A stretch of 53,684 nt of DNA from RGIG4608 sp045643885 (GTDB taxonomy: Bacteria; Bacillota; Clostridia; Oscillospirales; CAG-272): assembly GCA_045643885.1 (NCBI GenBank), contig JAZRFY010000018.1, forward strand, positions 1-53,684, given 5' to 3'. A program made the position numbers and the translations under genes. Positions 34,725 to 43,083 of this stretch are shown here, one piece after another; the first letter of the stretch is position 1; every line of letters starts with the position of its first letter. The notes under the pieces are model-generated. The model saw nothing but the letters and a program-made list of their open reading frames with translations, was not told where the DNA came from and did no database searches.

Positions 34725-36326
34725 TTATGCGTTTTCAGAACGACGAGCTGCAAGATCTTCCTTCATTTTAGCAAGAGTATTCTTGTCAATGTTGTAAACA
34801 AGTGCAACACCCACGAACTGGCAAACAGCACTGAAAGCATAGAGACCTGCAACGAGCCAGCAAAGCTTTGCTGCTGTTTCAGGGGACTGACCTACTGTAC
34901 CAAGTGCAGATACGTAACCGATAAGGGGAGTACCCATGATAGCGATAACAGCCGCAGGACCAACACCCTGAGCAAGCTTTCTGAAGAAAGAGTGAAGCGC
35001 ATAAACAACGCTTTCTTCTCTCTTGCCTGTCTTCCATTCCTGGTAATCGATTGCGTCACCCATCATAGCCCAAGATACACAGTTATAGAAGCCCATACCA
35101 AGTCCGAAGAATATAAGACCAACCAAGTAAACTACAAGCTGAAGATCCTTGGGACAAAGGGGGAATACGAGAAGGATAGCAGCACCAACAAGACCTGCGA
35201 TGGAACCGATTGTGGAAACTTCCTTCTTACCGTGCTTTTTAACAAGCTTTGTAGCAAAAGGCATAAATATGAACATGGGAGCAAAGCCAACCATCATTAC
35301 AAGACCGGAAAGAGATGCCTGACCGAAGTGTGTTGCAAACATGATTGTGTTAGCAGTAGAAGCTGACTGCATACCAAGGAACATACCCATAGCAGCGATT
35401 GTACAACCTACTGCAGGACGGTTTTTCATGAATGTGCTAAATGACTTGATAAGGTTTGTTTTTTCTGAGTTTTCCTGATTGAGAACTGCGTATTCATTTC
35501 CACGAATAGTGATATTCTTAATCATAAGCATGAAGAAGATAAATCCGATAATGCCCATGATAAGAGCTGCCCAGAATACTCTGTCACCAAGAAGAACCTC
35601 AAGCTGGTTGTGTGTCAAGGGGCTAAGCACCTTATCACCCTCAACGTAAGCTACGCCTGTTTGGGGGTCTGCAAGGAAGTTTTCGGGAGCGAATGCGCTC
35701 TCAGCACCCTCGGGAATCTCGATCTTATCGAGGAACCAAGTAGGATTCTTGGGGTCGTAAGTAACCTTCTGCCAAATAAGCATAGGAAGAATAACGCCGG
35801 GAAGCACGCCACCAAGAGCACCACCGATAGATCTGAAAACAGAAAGAGATGCTCTCTCTTCATTGTTTTCAGTAACAATATTGAGCATAGTACCGTAAGG
35901 AACGTTTGCCATAGTATATGCAGCATCCCAAATAATATATCCCAATATGAAAAGGATAGCCTTTACAATAGTATCAGCCTTGGGGAAAGGAAGGAATACT
36001 GCTGCGCCACCAACAAGAAGGCCGCAAGCACCAATAAAAATATAGGTTTTATACTTGCCCATCTTATATTTTCTCTTGTCGTTATCAATGAGAGAACCAA
36101 TGATGGGGTCATTGATAGCGTCCCATGCCTGAACGATAAGAAGGAGCAATGCAAACATGCCTGTTTCCATCATCATGTAAACAAGCCAGAAGGTTTGAAC
36201 TGTGCCCTTAAGCGAAAAGCTCATGTTACAGCCAAGGTCGCCCGCTGCATATGCAAGTTTATCACGAATGCCAAACTTGCGATAGCCGTTAGAGTCAAGC
36301 TCAACTGTTTTTGTTTTTTTAGCCAT
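34725..36326 (-). CDS. GPH-family glycoside/hexuronide:cation symporter
   Basis: A 533-residue MelB/XynB-type symporter with about 12 transmembrane segments. The N-terminal IRDKLAYAAGDLGCNMSFSL (about 19-38) and AWDAINDPIIGSLIDNDKRK (about 67-86) are typical of the family. A long insert between segments 6 and 7 (about 195-260) is unusual and hydrophilic. GGAGG lies five bases before the chosen ATG (MAKKTK). It diverges from a GH2 glycosidase gene across 254 bases with operator-like palindromes, so it probably imports that enzyme's substrate. Confidence 0.88.
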   Translation of the reverse strand: MAKKTKTVELDSNGYRKFGIRDKLAYAAGDLGCNMSFSLKGTVQTFWLVYMMMETGMFALLLLIVQAWDAINDPIIGSLIDNDKRKYKMGKYKTYIFIGACGLLVGGAAVFLPFPKADTIVKAILFILGYIIWDAAYTMANVPYGTMLNIVTENNEERASLSVFRSIGGALGGVLPGVILPMLIWQKVTYDPKNPTWFLDKIEIPEGAESAFAPENFLADPQTGVAYVEGDKVLSPLTHNQLEVLLGDRVFWAALIMGIIGFIFFMLMIKNITIRGNEYAVLNQENSEKTNLIKSFSTFMKNRPAVGCTIAAMGMFLGMQSASTANTIMFATHFGQASLSGLVMMVGFAPMFIFMPFATKLVKKHGKKEVSTIGSIAGLVGAAILLVFPLCPKDLQLVVYLVGLIFFGLGMGFYNCVSWAMMGDAIDYQEWKTGKREESVVYALHSFFRKLAQGVGPAAVIAIMGTPLIGYVSALGTVGQSPETAAKLCWLVAGLYAFSAVCQFVGVALVYNIDKNTLAKMKEDLAARRSENA

Positions 36327-36357
36327 AAAATCCTCCAATAATATAATAAAAAATGCG

Positions 36358-36373
36358 ATTCATCGCGATGAAT
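36358..36373. promoter_or_regulatory. 16-bp palindromic operator at the GPH promoter
   Basis: ATTCATCGCGATGAAT is a perfect 16-bp palindrome. It abuts the -10 box and covers the expected transcription start of the GPH gene, the usual position for a LacI- or GntR-type repressor. No regulator gene lies beside it. Confidence 0.6.
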
Positions 36374-36402
36374 ATTATACTATATTTTTACAGTTTTGTC
36401 AA
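36374..36402 (-). promoter_or_regulatory. Promoter of the GPH transporter gene
   Basis: Minus-strand TTGACA (36397-36402), 17-base spacer, TATAAT (36374-36379): perfect consensus. Confidence 0.88.
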
Positions 36403-36433
36403 CAAAAATTCATGGAGTAATTAATCAAAATAA

Positions 36434-36446
36434 TGAACATTGTTCA
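36434..36446. promoter_or_regulatory. 13-bp inverted repeat between divergent sugar-gene promoters
   Basis: TGAACATTGTTCA is a perfect inverted repeat with one central base, sitting between the two promoters about 50 bases upstream of the GH2 -35 box. An activator site is plausible. Confidence 0.45.
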
Positions 36447-36493
36447 CAAAGCGCAAACAATTTTCAATTTTTGTTAACATTCCATCTTTGTTC

Positions 36494-36522
36494 TTGACAA
36501 TTTTATTTTTATTAGTTATAAT
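36494..36522 (+). promoter_or_regulatory. Promoter of the large GH2 gene
   Basis: TTGACA (36494-36499), 17-base spacer, TATAAT (36517-36522): perfect consensus. Confidence 0.88.
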
Positions 36523-36580
36523 ATATAATTGTAATATAATGCGAAATTATGTTTATTTATTCTTTTAGGAGGAATTTTAA

Positions 36581-38875
36581 ATGAGATCCATTCTTAATTT
36601 TAACAGCTCATGGAACTTTTACAAGGCTACAAGCGATATCAACGTAAAAGAAGGCGCTGAGCTTGTTAACCTTCCCCATTCCTGGAACGCAGTTGACGGT
36701 CAGGACGGTGGAAACGATTATTACCGCGGTTCTTGTGTTTACACAAAATCATTTGCTAAGAGTGAGCTCCCCGAAAACGAGATTCACTATCTTCAGATAG
36801 AGGGCGCAAACTCCTCTGCGGACGTTTACCTTAACGGTAAGCACTTGGCTCATCACGACGGCGGTTATTCCACATGGAGAGTTAATCTCACAAACGATCT
36901 TTCTGAGGAAAACGTTCTTGCTATTGTTGTTGACAACTCTGCAAACGAAGAGGTTTATCCCCAGATGGCAGACTTTACATTCTACGGCGGTATCTATAGA
37001 AACGTTAGCATCATCTCTGTCCCCGCTACTCACTTCGACCTTGACTACTACGGTGCACCCGGCATCAAAATTACTCCTGCAGTAAACGGCTCAAATGCAG
37101 ACGTTGAAATCGAGGTTTACAGCACAGCTCTTCCTGAGGGTGGCGAGTATCACTACGTTATCTCTGACAAGGAAGGCAACGTTGTTGCAGAAGCAACATC
37201 AAGTGACAAGGTTGTAACACTTAAGATTGAAAACGTTCACCTTTGGCACGGTAGAAAGGATCCCTATCTCTATACAGCAACAGCATCCATCGTATCCTCA
37301 GGCAACGAGGTAGACACAGTTTCTGCTCGTTTTGGTTGCAGAACATTCAAAATTGATCCCGAAAACCGATTCATCCTTAACGGTGAGGAATATCCTCTTC
37401 GCGGTGTTTCCCGTCACCAGGACAGATTGGGCTTTGGTAACGCTCTTCTTCCAGAGCACCACAAGGAAGATATGGAATATATCTGGGAAATGGGTGCAAC
37501 AACAATCCGTCTTGCTCACTATCAGCACGATCAGTATTTCTATGATCTTTGCGACGAATACGGTATGGTAGTTTGGGCAGAAATCCCCTATATCTCAAGA
37601 CATATGCCCACAGGTAGAGAGAATACAATCTCCCAGATGAAGGAGCTTATCTCTCAGAACTATAACCACGCATCCATCGTAGTTTGGGGACTTTCCAACG
37701 AGATCTCCATCGCAGGCTCTGATAACGATCTTCTTGAAAACCACAAGATCCTTAACAACCTCTGCCACGAAATGGACAAGACTCGTCTTACAACAATTGC
37801 AGCAGTTTCTATGTGCAAGATGGACGATCCCTATATTCAGATTCCCGACGTTGTTTCCTACAACCACTACTTCGGTTGGTACGGTGGTACAACAGAAATG
37901 AACGGACCTTGGTTCGATAAGTTCCACGCTACTCACCCCACAATTCCGATTGGTTGCTCAGAATACGGTTGTGAAGCTCTTAACTGGCACACAAGCGATC
38001 CTCGTCAGGGTGACTATACTGAAGAGTATCAGGCATACTATCACGAAGAGCTTATCAAGCAGCTCTTCTCAAGAAAGTATATGTGGGCTACTCACGTTTG
38101 GAACATGTATGACTTCGGCGCTGACGCAAGAGCTGAGGGTGGTGAAAACGGTCAGAACCACAAGGGTCTTATGACTATGGACAGAAAGTATAAGAAGGAT
38201 TCCTTCTATGCTTATAAGGCATGGCTCCGTTCTCCTGAAGAAGCTCCCTTCGTTCACCTTTGCGGCAAGAGATACGTTGACAGAGTTGAAGACGTTACTA
38301 AGGTAACGGTTTACTCCAACCTTCCCGAGGTTGAGCTCTTCGTTAACGGTGAATCCATCGGCACAAAGAGTGCTCCCGACCACTTCTTCTATTTCGAAGT
38401 TAAGAACGAGGGTGAAAGCACAATCGTTGCTAAGGCAGGAGAATTTACTGACGAAGGTAAGATTCGCAAGGTTGACGAAATGAACATGGACTACGTTCTC
38501 GTTGAAGCAGGCGCAGTTCTTAACTGGTTCGACATTGAAACTCGCGAAGGCTACTTCTCTCTCAACGATACAATCGGTGAGATTAACAAGACACTTCGCG
38601 GTAAGCTCTGGTTTGCAGGACTTCTTCTCACATTCAAGAAGAAGATGGACGCTAACAAGAAGGGCAAGAAGTCCGAAAAGGACGGCGAAAATAAGGGTGG
38701 TGGCTTCTCCATCGACTTTTCTATGATCTCCGGATTTATGGACATGATGGGCAGCTTCACAGTTCTTCGTCTTACGTCCATGATCGGTATGGCTAACATC
38801 TCCTTCGAGAAGGAAGAGCTTCTCAAGATGAACAAAAAGCTCAACAAGATCAGAAAGCCTAAGAACAGCAAATAA
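36581..38875 (+). CDS. Glycoside hydrolase family 2 enzyme (beta-galactosidase-like) with unusual C-terminal region
   Basis: A 764-residue cytoplasmic glycosidase. Domains in order: sugar-binding jelly roll (about 5-150), Ig-like (about 160-255), TIM barrel (about 260-560) with acid/base E374 in GLSNEIS and nucleophile E461 in GCSEYGCEA, then a GH2 C-terminal Ig-like domain (about 565-625). Residues 650-764 are odd: a start-like SLNDTIGEINKTL, a Lys-rich stretch (about 687-705), a methionine-rich hydrophobic run (SGFMDMMGSF) and an ending EELLKMNKKLNKIRK. AGGAGG precedes the ATG. Substrate is unknown; the neighbouring GPH symporter suggests a small glycoside. Confidence 0.88.
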   Translation: MRSILNFNSSWNFYKATSDINVKEGAELVNLPHSWNAVDGQDGGNDYYRGSCVYTKSFAKSELPENEIHYLQIEGANSSADVYLNGKHLAHHDGGYSTWRVNLTNDLSEENVLAIVVDNSANEEVYPQMADFTFYGGIYRNVSIISVPATHFDLDYYGAPGIKITPAVNGSNADVEIEVYSTALPEGGEYHYVISDKEGNVVAEATSSDKVVTLKIENVHLWHGRKDPYLYTATASIVSSGNEVDTVSARFGCRTFKIDPENRFILNGEEYPLRGVSRHQDRLGFGNALLPEHHKEDMEYIWEMGATTIRLAHYQHDQYFYDLCDEYGMVVWAEIPYISRHMPTGRENTISQMKELISQNYNHASIVVWGLSNEISIAGSDNDLLENHKILNNLCHEMDKTRLTTIAAVSMCKMDDPYIQIPDVVSYNHYFGWYGGTTEMNGPWFDKFHATHPTIPIGCSEYGCEALNWHTSDPRQGDYTEEYQAYYHEELIKQLFSRKYMWATHVWNMYDFGADARAEGGENGQNHKGLMTMDRKYKKDSFYAYKAWLRSPEEAPFVHLCGKRYVDRVEDVTKVTVYSNLPEVELFVNGESIGTKSAPDHFFYFEVKNEGESTIVAKAGEFTDEGKIRKVDEMNMDYVLVEAGAVLNWFDIETREGYFSLNDTIGEINKTLRGKLWFAGLLLTFKKKMDANKKGKKSEKDGENKGGGFSIDFSMISGFMDMMGSFTVLRLTSMIGMANISFEKEELLKMNKKLNKIRKPKNSK

Positions 38876-38892
38876 TAATAACAAAAAAACAC

Positions 38893-38920
38893 GGGGAGTG
38901 GTTATCCACTCCCCTTTTTA
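38893..38920 (+). terminator. Bidirectional terminator between GH2 and sigF
   Basis: GGGGAGTGG / CCACTCCCC (38893-38901, 38906-38914) with loop TTAT, TTTTTA on the plus side, and GTG plus seven T on the minus side. Confidence 0.88.
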
Positions 38921-38948
38921 TTTGTCAATATAGGCCTTTCCCTTCCTT

Positions 38949-39698
38949 TCACACAAAAAGCTCTGCTCGTAGCATGGCAAGTATTTTCTTTTCCTCTCTC
39001 GATACCTTGACTTGTGAAAGCCCCAGGGCATCGGCAACCTGCTGTTGCGTCATGTTTCTGAAATATCGCAAGGTTATTATCCTCTTCCAATCGTTTGGCA
39101 GTCTGTTGATTGCTTGTGAAAGTGCTATTCTGTCATTCAGCCTTTCGATTTCGTGGTCGTCACTTGCAAGTTGACTTTCAAGCGTGAGCTTTTCATCCTC
39201 ACCAAACGTCTCTGATAATGACGAGATGGGATTTACTGCTTCAAGCGCGATTGAGGCATCCTCAACGGATATCCCACACATCGTGGCAAGCTCGCAAACT
39301 GTCGGCTCTCTTCCCTCGTCGGTAAGTATTTTGCTTCGTGCTCTGCCAAGCTCCATGGAAATCTTTTTATAAACGCGACTTATCTTTATCGGTCCGTCAT
39401 CCCTTAAATGGCGCTTGATTTCTCCCATAATAAGTGGCACTGCATAAGTGGAAAATGCCACCTCCCTTTCAAATTGAAAGGAGCGCACTGCCTTTATCAT
39501 GCCGATAGTGCCTATTTGTACAAGGTCCTCAACGTCCGTTCCTCTATCCCGAAAACGAAAGGCTATGCTTCGCACAAGTCCCATATTTTCTTCTATTATC
39601 GATTCAAGCGCAAGCATAGAGTCCTGCTCGTTATCTCCCTGCGCTCTGTATATAAGATCAAGATTTCTTGTGCCTCGTTCGTTCTTCAGTGCATTCAT
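38949..39698 (-). CDS. sigF: Sporulation sigma factor SigF
   Basis: A 249-residue sigma-70-family factor that turns on early forespore genes. Region 2 has GLVRSIAFRFRDRGTDVEDLVQIGTIG (from about residue 40; GTDVEDLVQIG is the landmark), region 3 is in the middle, and region 4 ends MTQQQVADALGLSQVKVSREEKKIL. Sequence alone could fit SigF or SigG, but it directly follows spoIIAB and spoIIAA, the defining sigF operon. GGAGG lies four bases before the ATG. Confidence 0.93.
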   Translation of the reverse strand: MNALKNERGTRNLDLIYRAQGDNEQDSMLALESIIEENMGLVRSIAFRFRDRGTDVEDLVQIGTIGMIKAVRSFQFEREVAFSTYAVPLIMGEIKRHLRDDGPIKISRVYKKISMELGRARSKILTDEGREPTVCELATMCGISVEDASIALEAVNPISSLSETFGEDEKLTLESQLASDDHEIERLNDRIALSQAINRLPNDWKRIITLRYFRNMTQQQVADALGLSQVKVSREEKKILAMLRAELFV

Positions 39699-39731
39699 TA
39701 CGCCTCCGACTTCAAGTGAAATTTTATCACG

Positions 39732-40184
39732 CTACCTCCCCATAATCTTCTTATAGAGAGTCACCGTTGTTCCTCGTCCCTCCTTTGAGGCAACGTAGAT
39801 AAGATCGCAAAAGCTTTCCATAACCGTAAATCCCATTCCACTTCGTTCGCCCTCCTTATCCGTCGTATAAAGAGGAGTGCGAGCACTCTTGATATCGGTT
39901 ATGCCACATCCCTTATCCTTAATTTTGATGCGAATGATATTTCCTTCAATAAGATCAACGGTTATGTAAATATCCCCTATAGTATTGCGATATGCATGAA
40001 CGATGCAATTTGTTACTGCCTCTGAAAGAGCGCATTTGATATCGCCAAGCTCTACGGCAGTTGGATCAAGCTGACTGCAAAAGGCAGCCACCACTCCACG
40101 CGCAATCCCCTCGTTTACCGAATACGAGGGTAAAACGAGCTTTAATGAGTTAAGTGTTTTTCCACTTGCTTCACTTCTTTTCAT
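39732..40184 (-). CDS. spoIIAB: Anti-sigma-F factor and SpoIIAA kinase SpoIIAB
   Basis: A 150-residue GHKL kinase that holds SigF inactive and phosphorylates SpoIIAA. The N box is ALSEAVTNCIVHAY (about 47-60), the G1 box is in KDKGCGI (about 92-98), and GMGFTVM is the G2-type loop. The gene overlaps the end of spoIIAA by 14 bases and has AAAGGAG seven bases before its ATG, so it is translationally coupled to its antagonist. Confidence 0.95.
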   Translation of the reverse strand: MKRSEASGKTLNSLKLVLPSYSVNEGIARGVVAAFCSQLDPTAVELGDIKCALSEAVTNCIVHAYRNTIGDIYITVDLIEGNIIRIKIKDKGCGITDIKSARTPLYTTDKEGERSGMGFTVMESFCDLIYVASKEGRGTTVTLYKKIMGR

Positions 40185-40524
40185 TGCTATTCTCCTTTCC
40201 TTTGTTTTCTATACCAATAATTTTTTCCATTCCCGCAAGAGAAAGGATTTTCATCACTGCGTGTGTTGGTGCACGAAGTGAAAGTGAGCCTGAAAGCTCC
40301 TTCATAAGTGAATAGCGCCCCATAATAAGTCCAAGGCCTGATGAATCCATAAAGCTGATGCTTGAAAGGTCAAGCACGGTCTTTTTCGGTCTGTGCTCAA
40401 AAATGAGGGAATCGATATCTGCCCTTACGCTCACTGCACTGTGATGGTCTATCTCACCTTGAAGCCTTATTTCAAGCACGTCCCCCTTGATTTCGTGTAT
40501 GAATAACTGTTTGTCCCTTTGCAT
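40171..40524 (-). CDS. spoIIAA: Anti-anti-sigma factor SpoIIAA
   Basis: A 117-residue STAS-domain protein. Unphosphorylated SpoIIAA releases SigF from SpoIIAB in the forespore. The phosphorylated serine lies in ISFMDSSGLGLIMGRY (about 52-67), which matches the family almost exactly. The chosen ATG (MQRDKQLF) has AAGGAG six bases upstream; eleven codons before it lack a site. It opens the spoIIA operon. A GAAT-containing sequence upstream recalls a sigma-H -10 box, but no matching -35 was seen. Confidence 0.93.
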   Translation of the reverse strand: MQRDKQLFIHEIKGDVLEIRLQGEIDHHSAVSVRADIDSLIFEHRPKKTVLDLSSISFMDSSGLGLIMGRYSLMKELSGSLSLRAPTHAVMKILSLAGMEKIIGIENKGKENSNEKK

Positions 40525-40598
40525 ATAATTCTCCTTGATTTTTTTATATTCTATCATCCTTTCAGCGCAAAAATTGTCATATTAGTGAGGATAAAAAT

Positions 40599-40632
40599 AA
40601 AAAGCTCACCCAAAATCTTGGGTGAGCTTTTT
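40599..40632 (-). terminator. Terminator of the Nudix gene
   Basis: AAAAGCTCACCCA / TGGGTGAGCTTTT with an AAATCT-type loop, just past the stop codon; T runs occur on both strands. Confidence 0.88.
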
Positions 40633-40637
40633 GGCTC

Positions 40638-41162
40638 TTAATTATATGATTTTTCATCAATTAGTCTTTTTGCCTCGATAAGTATCGGAAGCTCTCTGTT
40701 ACAAATGAGCCTTCCAAGACTCGTTTCTCTACGCTTCTCATATTCTGCCACTGCCTCTTCATATGAGAGCCTGAGCGTTGAAAGATGGAATTGGTGTATC
40801 TCATCCTCAGTAAGATGCTTTTCACCGATGGATATCACCTTGCAAAGAAAATAATTGTTTATATTGTGTCTGTGGATGAGGTTATAGTAATCACTCACCA
40901 CGCCTATTTTGCAAAGCACCTTGACGTTTGCACCAAGCTCCTCTGAAAGCTCTCGTGAAATCGCAATATAATGGTCCTCTCCGTTTTCAACTCCACCGCC
41001 TGCAGTTTCAATACAAATAGCTTTGCCAAAATCATCATCACGGTCTACTCTGACAAAGTAAAAATAGCCGTAGTCATCAAATACGATAGCACGCACGATT
41101 TCTCTGTCATGTGTTGTACCGTTAAAATCCCATTCGTTATCAAATAAATGTAAATCAATCAT
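40638..41162 (-). CDS. Nudix hydrolase
   Basis: A 174-residue Nudix-fold protein. The Nudix box G-x5-E-x7-R-E-x2-E-E-x-G is complete in GGVENGEDHYIAISRELSEE, continuing LG (about 56-78), so it should hydrolyse a nucleoside diphosphate linked to another moiety with a divalent metal. Substrate cannot be predicted. It starts one base after the stop of the small membrane protein gene, and both lie in a minus-strand run of short accessory genes up to the GNATs. Confidence 0.85.
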   Translation of the reverse strand: MIDLHLFDNEWDFNGTTHDREIVRAIVFDDYGYFYFVRVDRDDDFGKAICIETAGGGVENGEDHYIAISRELSEELGANVKVLCKIGVVSDYYNLIHRHNINNYFLCKVISIGEKHLTEDEIHQFHLSTLRLSYEEAVAEYEKRRETSLGRLICNRELPILIEAKRLIDEKSYN

Positions 41163-41163
41163 T

Positions 41164-41496
41164 TCAGTTGTTCTTTTTATACCTTTTTTCTATCTTGTTA
41201 TAGGTTAAAATCAAAATTGCAATCCCTAAGGTGCAAGCAAGCATAAGGATTATAACACCAATTATTTCATTGAAGAAATATACGATCCCCGATGCAAAAT
41301 ACCACAAGGAGTATATCTTCCACATATTCGCATTTTCTTTGTTATATGCCTTAATATCGGATATTCTGGATGCATCAACCGTACTGCCGGCCCAAAAATG
41401 CATGGGTTTTTCGCGTCTTTCGGCATAAATGCCCATTCCATAAAACAATATCGCGCATCCGAAAATTGTGATGCTCCATATTATTAATCCTGCCAT
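41164..41496 (-). CDS. Small membrane protein of unknown function
   Basis: A 110-residue protein with three hydrophobic segments (about 3-22, 62-80 and 82-100). Between the first two is a conserved-looking loop, MHFWAGSTVDASRISDIKAY, followed by NKENANMWKIYSLWY. Similar small membrane proteins occur in many Clostridia without a known role. AGGAGG precedes the ATG. It lies between a Nudix hydrolase and a GNAT. Confidence 0.72.
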   Translation of the reverse strand: MAGLIIWSITIFGCAILFYGMGIYAERREKPMHFWAGSTVDASRISDIKAYNKENANMWKIYSLWYFASGIVYFFNEIIGVIILMLACTLGIAILILTYNKIEKRYKKNN

Positions 41497-41508
41497 AATA
41501 TCCTCCTC

Positions 41509-42006
41509 TTATTTCATTTCAAATACGAAATCGTCACCATCCAATTCATCAAGCTTAATAAATCCCAAAGAGGAATATATATGGTGCGCTCTCGCGTTTC
41601 TCTGCTCTGATGAAAGTCTTATAGGTCTGTTTGGAAAGGCCTCTTTTAGAATTGAAATTGCCAAGGAAGCAACGCCCTTGCCATATCCCTTGCCTTGATA
41701 CTTTTCATCAATAAAGCAGCTCCAGGTGGAAGCTTCATCCACGCCCATCCAAGCAGAAAGATTGATAAAGCCTATTCTTTCTTCTTTTTCATTATAAATT
41801 ATGCATGGATAGTTGTTCTCCGGATGCAAATATGCTCTGCCCATAGTAAACCACATAGGACTTACTAAATCCTCTTGATCCTTTGCAAGACGGCATTCGT
41901 AACAAGCATATATAAGATCCCTCTCGCAAGCCAGTAGCTTTATGCTTACATTTTCGTTTGAAAAAGCTCCTATGTCAAGTGAGAAAATATTATCTCTAAA
42001 AGTCAT
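41509..42006 (-). CDS. GNAT-family N-acetyltransferase
   Basis: A 165-residue acetyltransferase of the GNAT fold. Acetyl-CoA-binding motif A is in FIDEKYQGKGYGKGVASLAI (about 97-116), and motif B is in RNARAHHIYSSLGFIK. The acceptor is unknown; it could be an antibiotic, protein N terminus or metabolite. A second, unrelated GNAT lies 8 bases upstream, so the two are probably co-transcribed. Confidence 0.82.
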   Translation of the reverse strand: MTFRDNIFSLDIGAFSNENVSIKLLACERDLIYACYECRLAKDQEDLVSPMWFTMGRAYLHPENNYPCIIYNEKEERIGFINLSAWMGVDEASTWSCFIDEKYQGKGYGKGVASLAISILKEAFPNRPIRLSSEQRNARAHHIYSSLGFIKLDELDGDDFVFEMK

Positions 42007-42014
42007 ATTTCACC

Positions 42015-42548
42015 TCAAGATTCATTAAAATAAAACCAATATCTTCTCAATTGGTGATGCCCCTCGGCATCGTTATAAGCATCAATCGTATCTTTAAACA
42101 CTCCACCAAGCTTTTCGCAAAGGCGAATCGAGGCTATGTTTTCCTCATTAATCAAAATTAAAACTCTATCCATTCCGTAACTTTTGGCAATTTCAAGACC
42201 TTGACGCAGCATTTCAGTGCCGTAGCCCTTTCCCCATTCGGAGATTTTAACTGCATAACCAATATTTCCAATTTCGTTCAATATTCTATCCGTGAATTCA
42301 GGACGGAGCTGTAATTCACCAATAAATTTGCCATCATCAATAGCCCAATAGTGAAATCCCTTGGGATACCCTTCTAACAATCCCTGCTCCTTTTTATCAT
42401 ATAGCGGTTTTGTTCGTTCAAACCATCCATCATCAATTAAATTTGGATTCATAGGTCTAAAATATTTAATTTTATTAGCATAGAACTCCTCGCAATATTC
42501 TTTATATCCCGATACATATTCAGATGAACGCTTTATTAATCTTAACAT
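42015..42548 (-). CDS. GNAT-family N-acetyltransferase
   Basis: A 177-residue GNAT resembling small acetyltransferases that act on diverse amines. Motif A is in AVKISEWGKGYGTEMLRQGL (about 97-116), and NEENIASIRLCEKLGGVFKD carries the motif B asparagine and glycines. The ATG (MLRLIKRS) with AGGAG five bases upstream was chosen over an upstream ATG that would run into an AT-rich spacer. Substrate unknown. Confidence 0.82.
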   Translation of the reverse strand: MLRLIKRSSEYVSGYKEYCEEFYANKIKYFRPMNPNLIDDGWFERTKPLYDKKEQGLLEGYPKGFHYWAIDDGKFIGELQLRPEFTDRILNEIGNIGYAVKISEWGKGYGTEMLRQGLEIAKSYGMDRVLILINEENIASIRLCEKLGGVFKDTIDAYNDAEGHHQLRRYWFYFNES

Positions 42549-42604
42549 ATGTACTCCTAAAACATATTTTTTAATTGCAATGTAAATACAAACAATAACA
42601 ATAT

Positions 42605-42904
42605 TCAACTTGACGGATTAGAATTTGTCTGCTTGTTAGCTTCGATATAATATTTATTAAAACGACCTTTGTTGAATATAATAAATTTATATTCTTCTCC
42701 ACTTGTCATATGGAAGGTTGCAATCGGGAACAAAAACCATTTCCAAGTGATTTCCTTGATTTCATTCAAGGGCATTACCAAATTGCGATATTTTTTATCG
42801 ACTGTTAATTTGTTGGTTTTATAAACAAGTGCCTCATGATCCAAATAAAGAGCGCCTCCAAGAAGGCCCATATAACACAAGCTACAGATAAATGTTTTTT
42901 TCAT
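42605..42904 (-). CDS. Small protein, possible PH-like fold
   Basis: A 99-residue protein with a hydrophobic N-terminal segment (MKKTFICSLCYMGLLGGALY), which could be a signal anchor, then a stretch of alternating beta-type residues (LNEIKEITWKWF, FHMTSGEEYKFIIF) suggestive of a small PH-like barrel. A purine-rich site (GAGGAAATGGGAA) precedes the chosen ATG. A longer frame reaching 43087 would cross the promoter and a terminator and is rejected. Function unknown. Confidence 0.6.
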   Translation of the reverse strand: MKKTFICSLCYMGLLGGALYLDHEALVYKTNKLTVDKKYRNLVMPLNEIKEITWKWFLFPIATFHMTSGEEYKFIIFNKGRFNKYYIEANKQTNSNPSS

Positions 42905-42956
42905 TTCCCATTTCCTCATCAAATTCAAGTATATAAATTTTATATCGATATGTATT

Positions 42957-42985
42957 ATTATATCATAATACCCCAAAAAAGTAAA
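42957..42985 (-). promoter_or_regulatory. Promoter of the small PH-like gene
   Basis: Minus-strand TTTACT (42980-42985), 17-base spacer, TATAAT (42957-42962). Confidence 0.65.
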
Positions 42986-43016
42986 TAGAATTTTGCCATT
43001 CACGTCTTGTGAAAAC

Positions 43017-43044
43017 AAAAAGCTCTGCAAACGCAGAGCTTTTT
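43017..43044 (-). terminator. Terminator of the rhaBAD operon
   Basis: AAAAAGCTCTGC-type stem: AGCTCTGC / GCAGAGCT with flanking A and T runs on each side (43017-43044), about 40 bases past the rhaD stop codon. Confidence 0.85.
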
Positions 43045-43083
43045 GTTTATGTAAAAATAATTTTACGTATTTAAAGCATAAAA

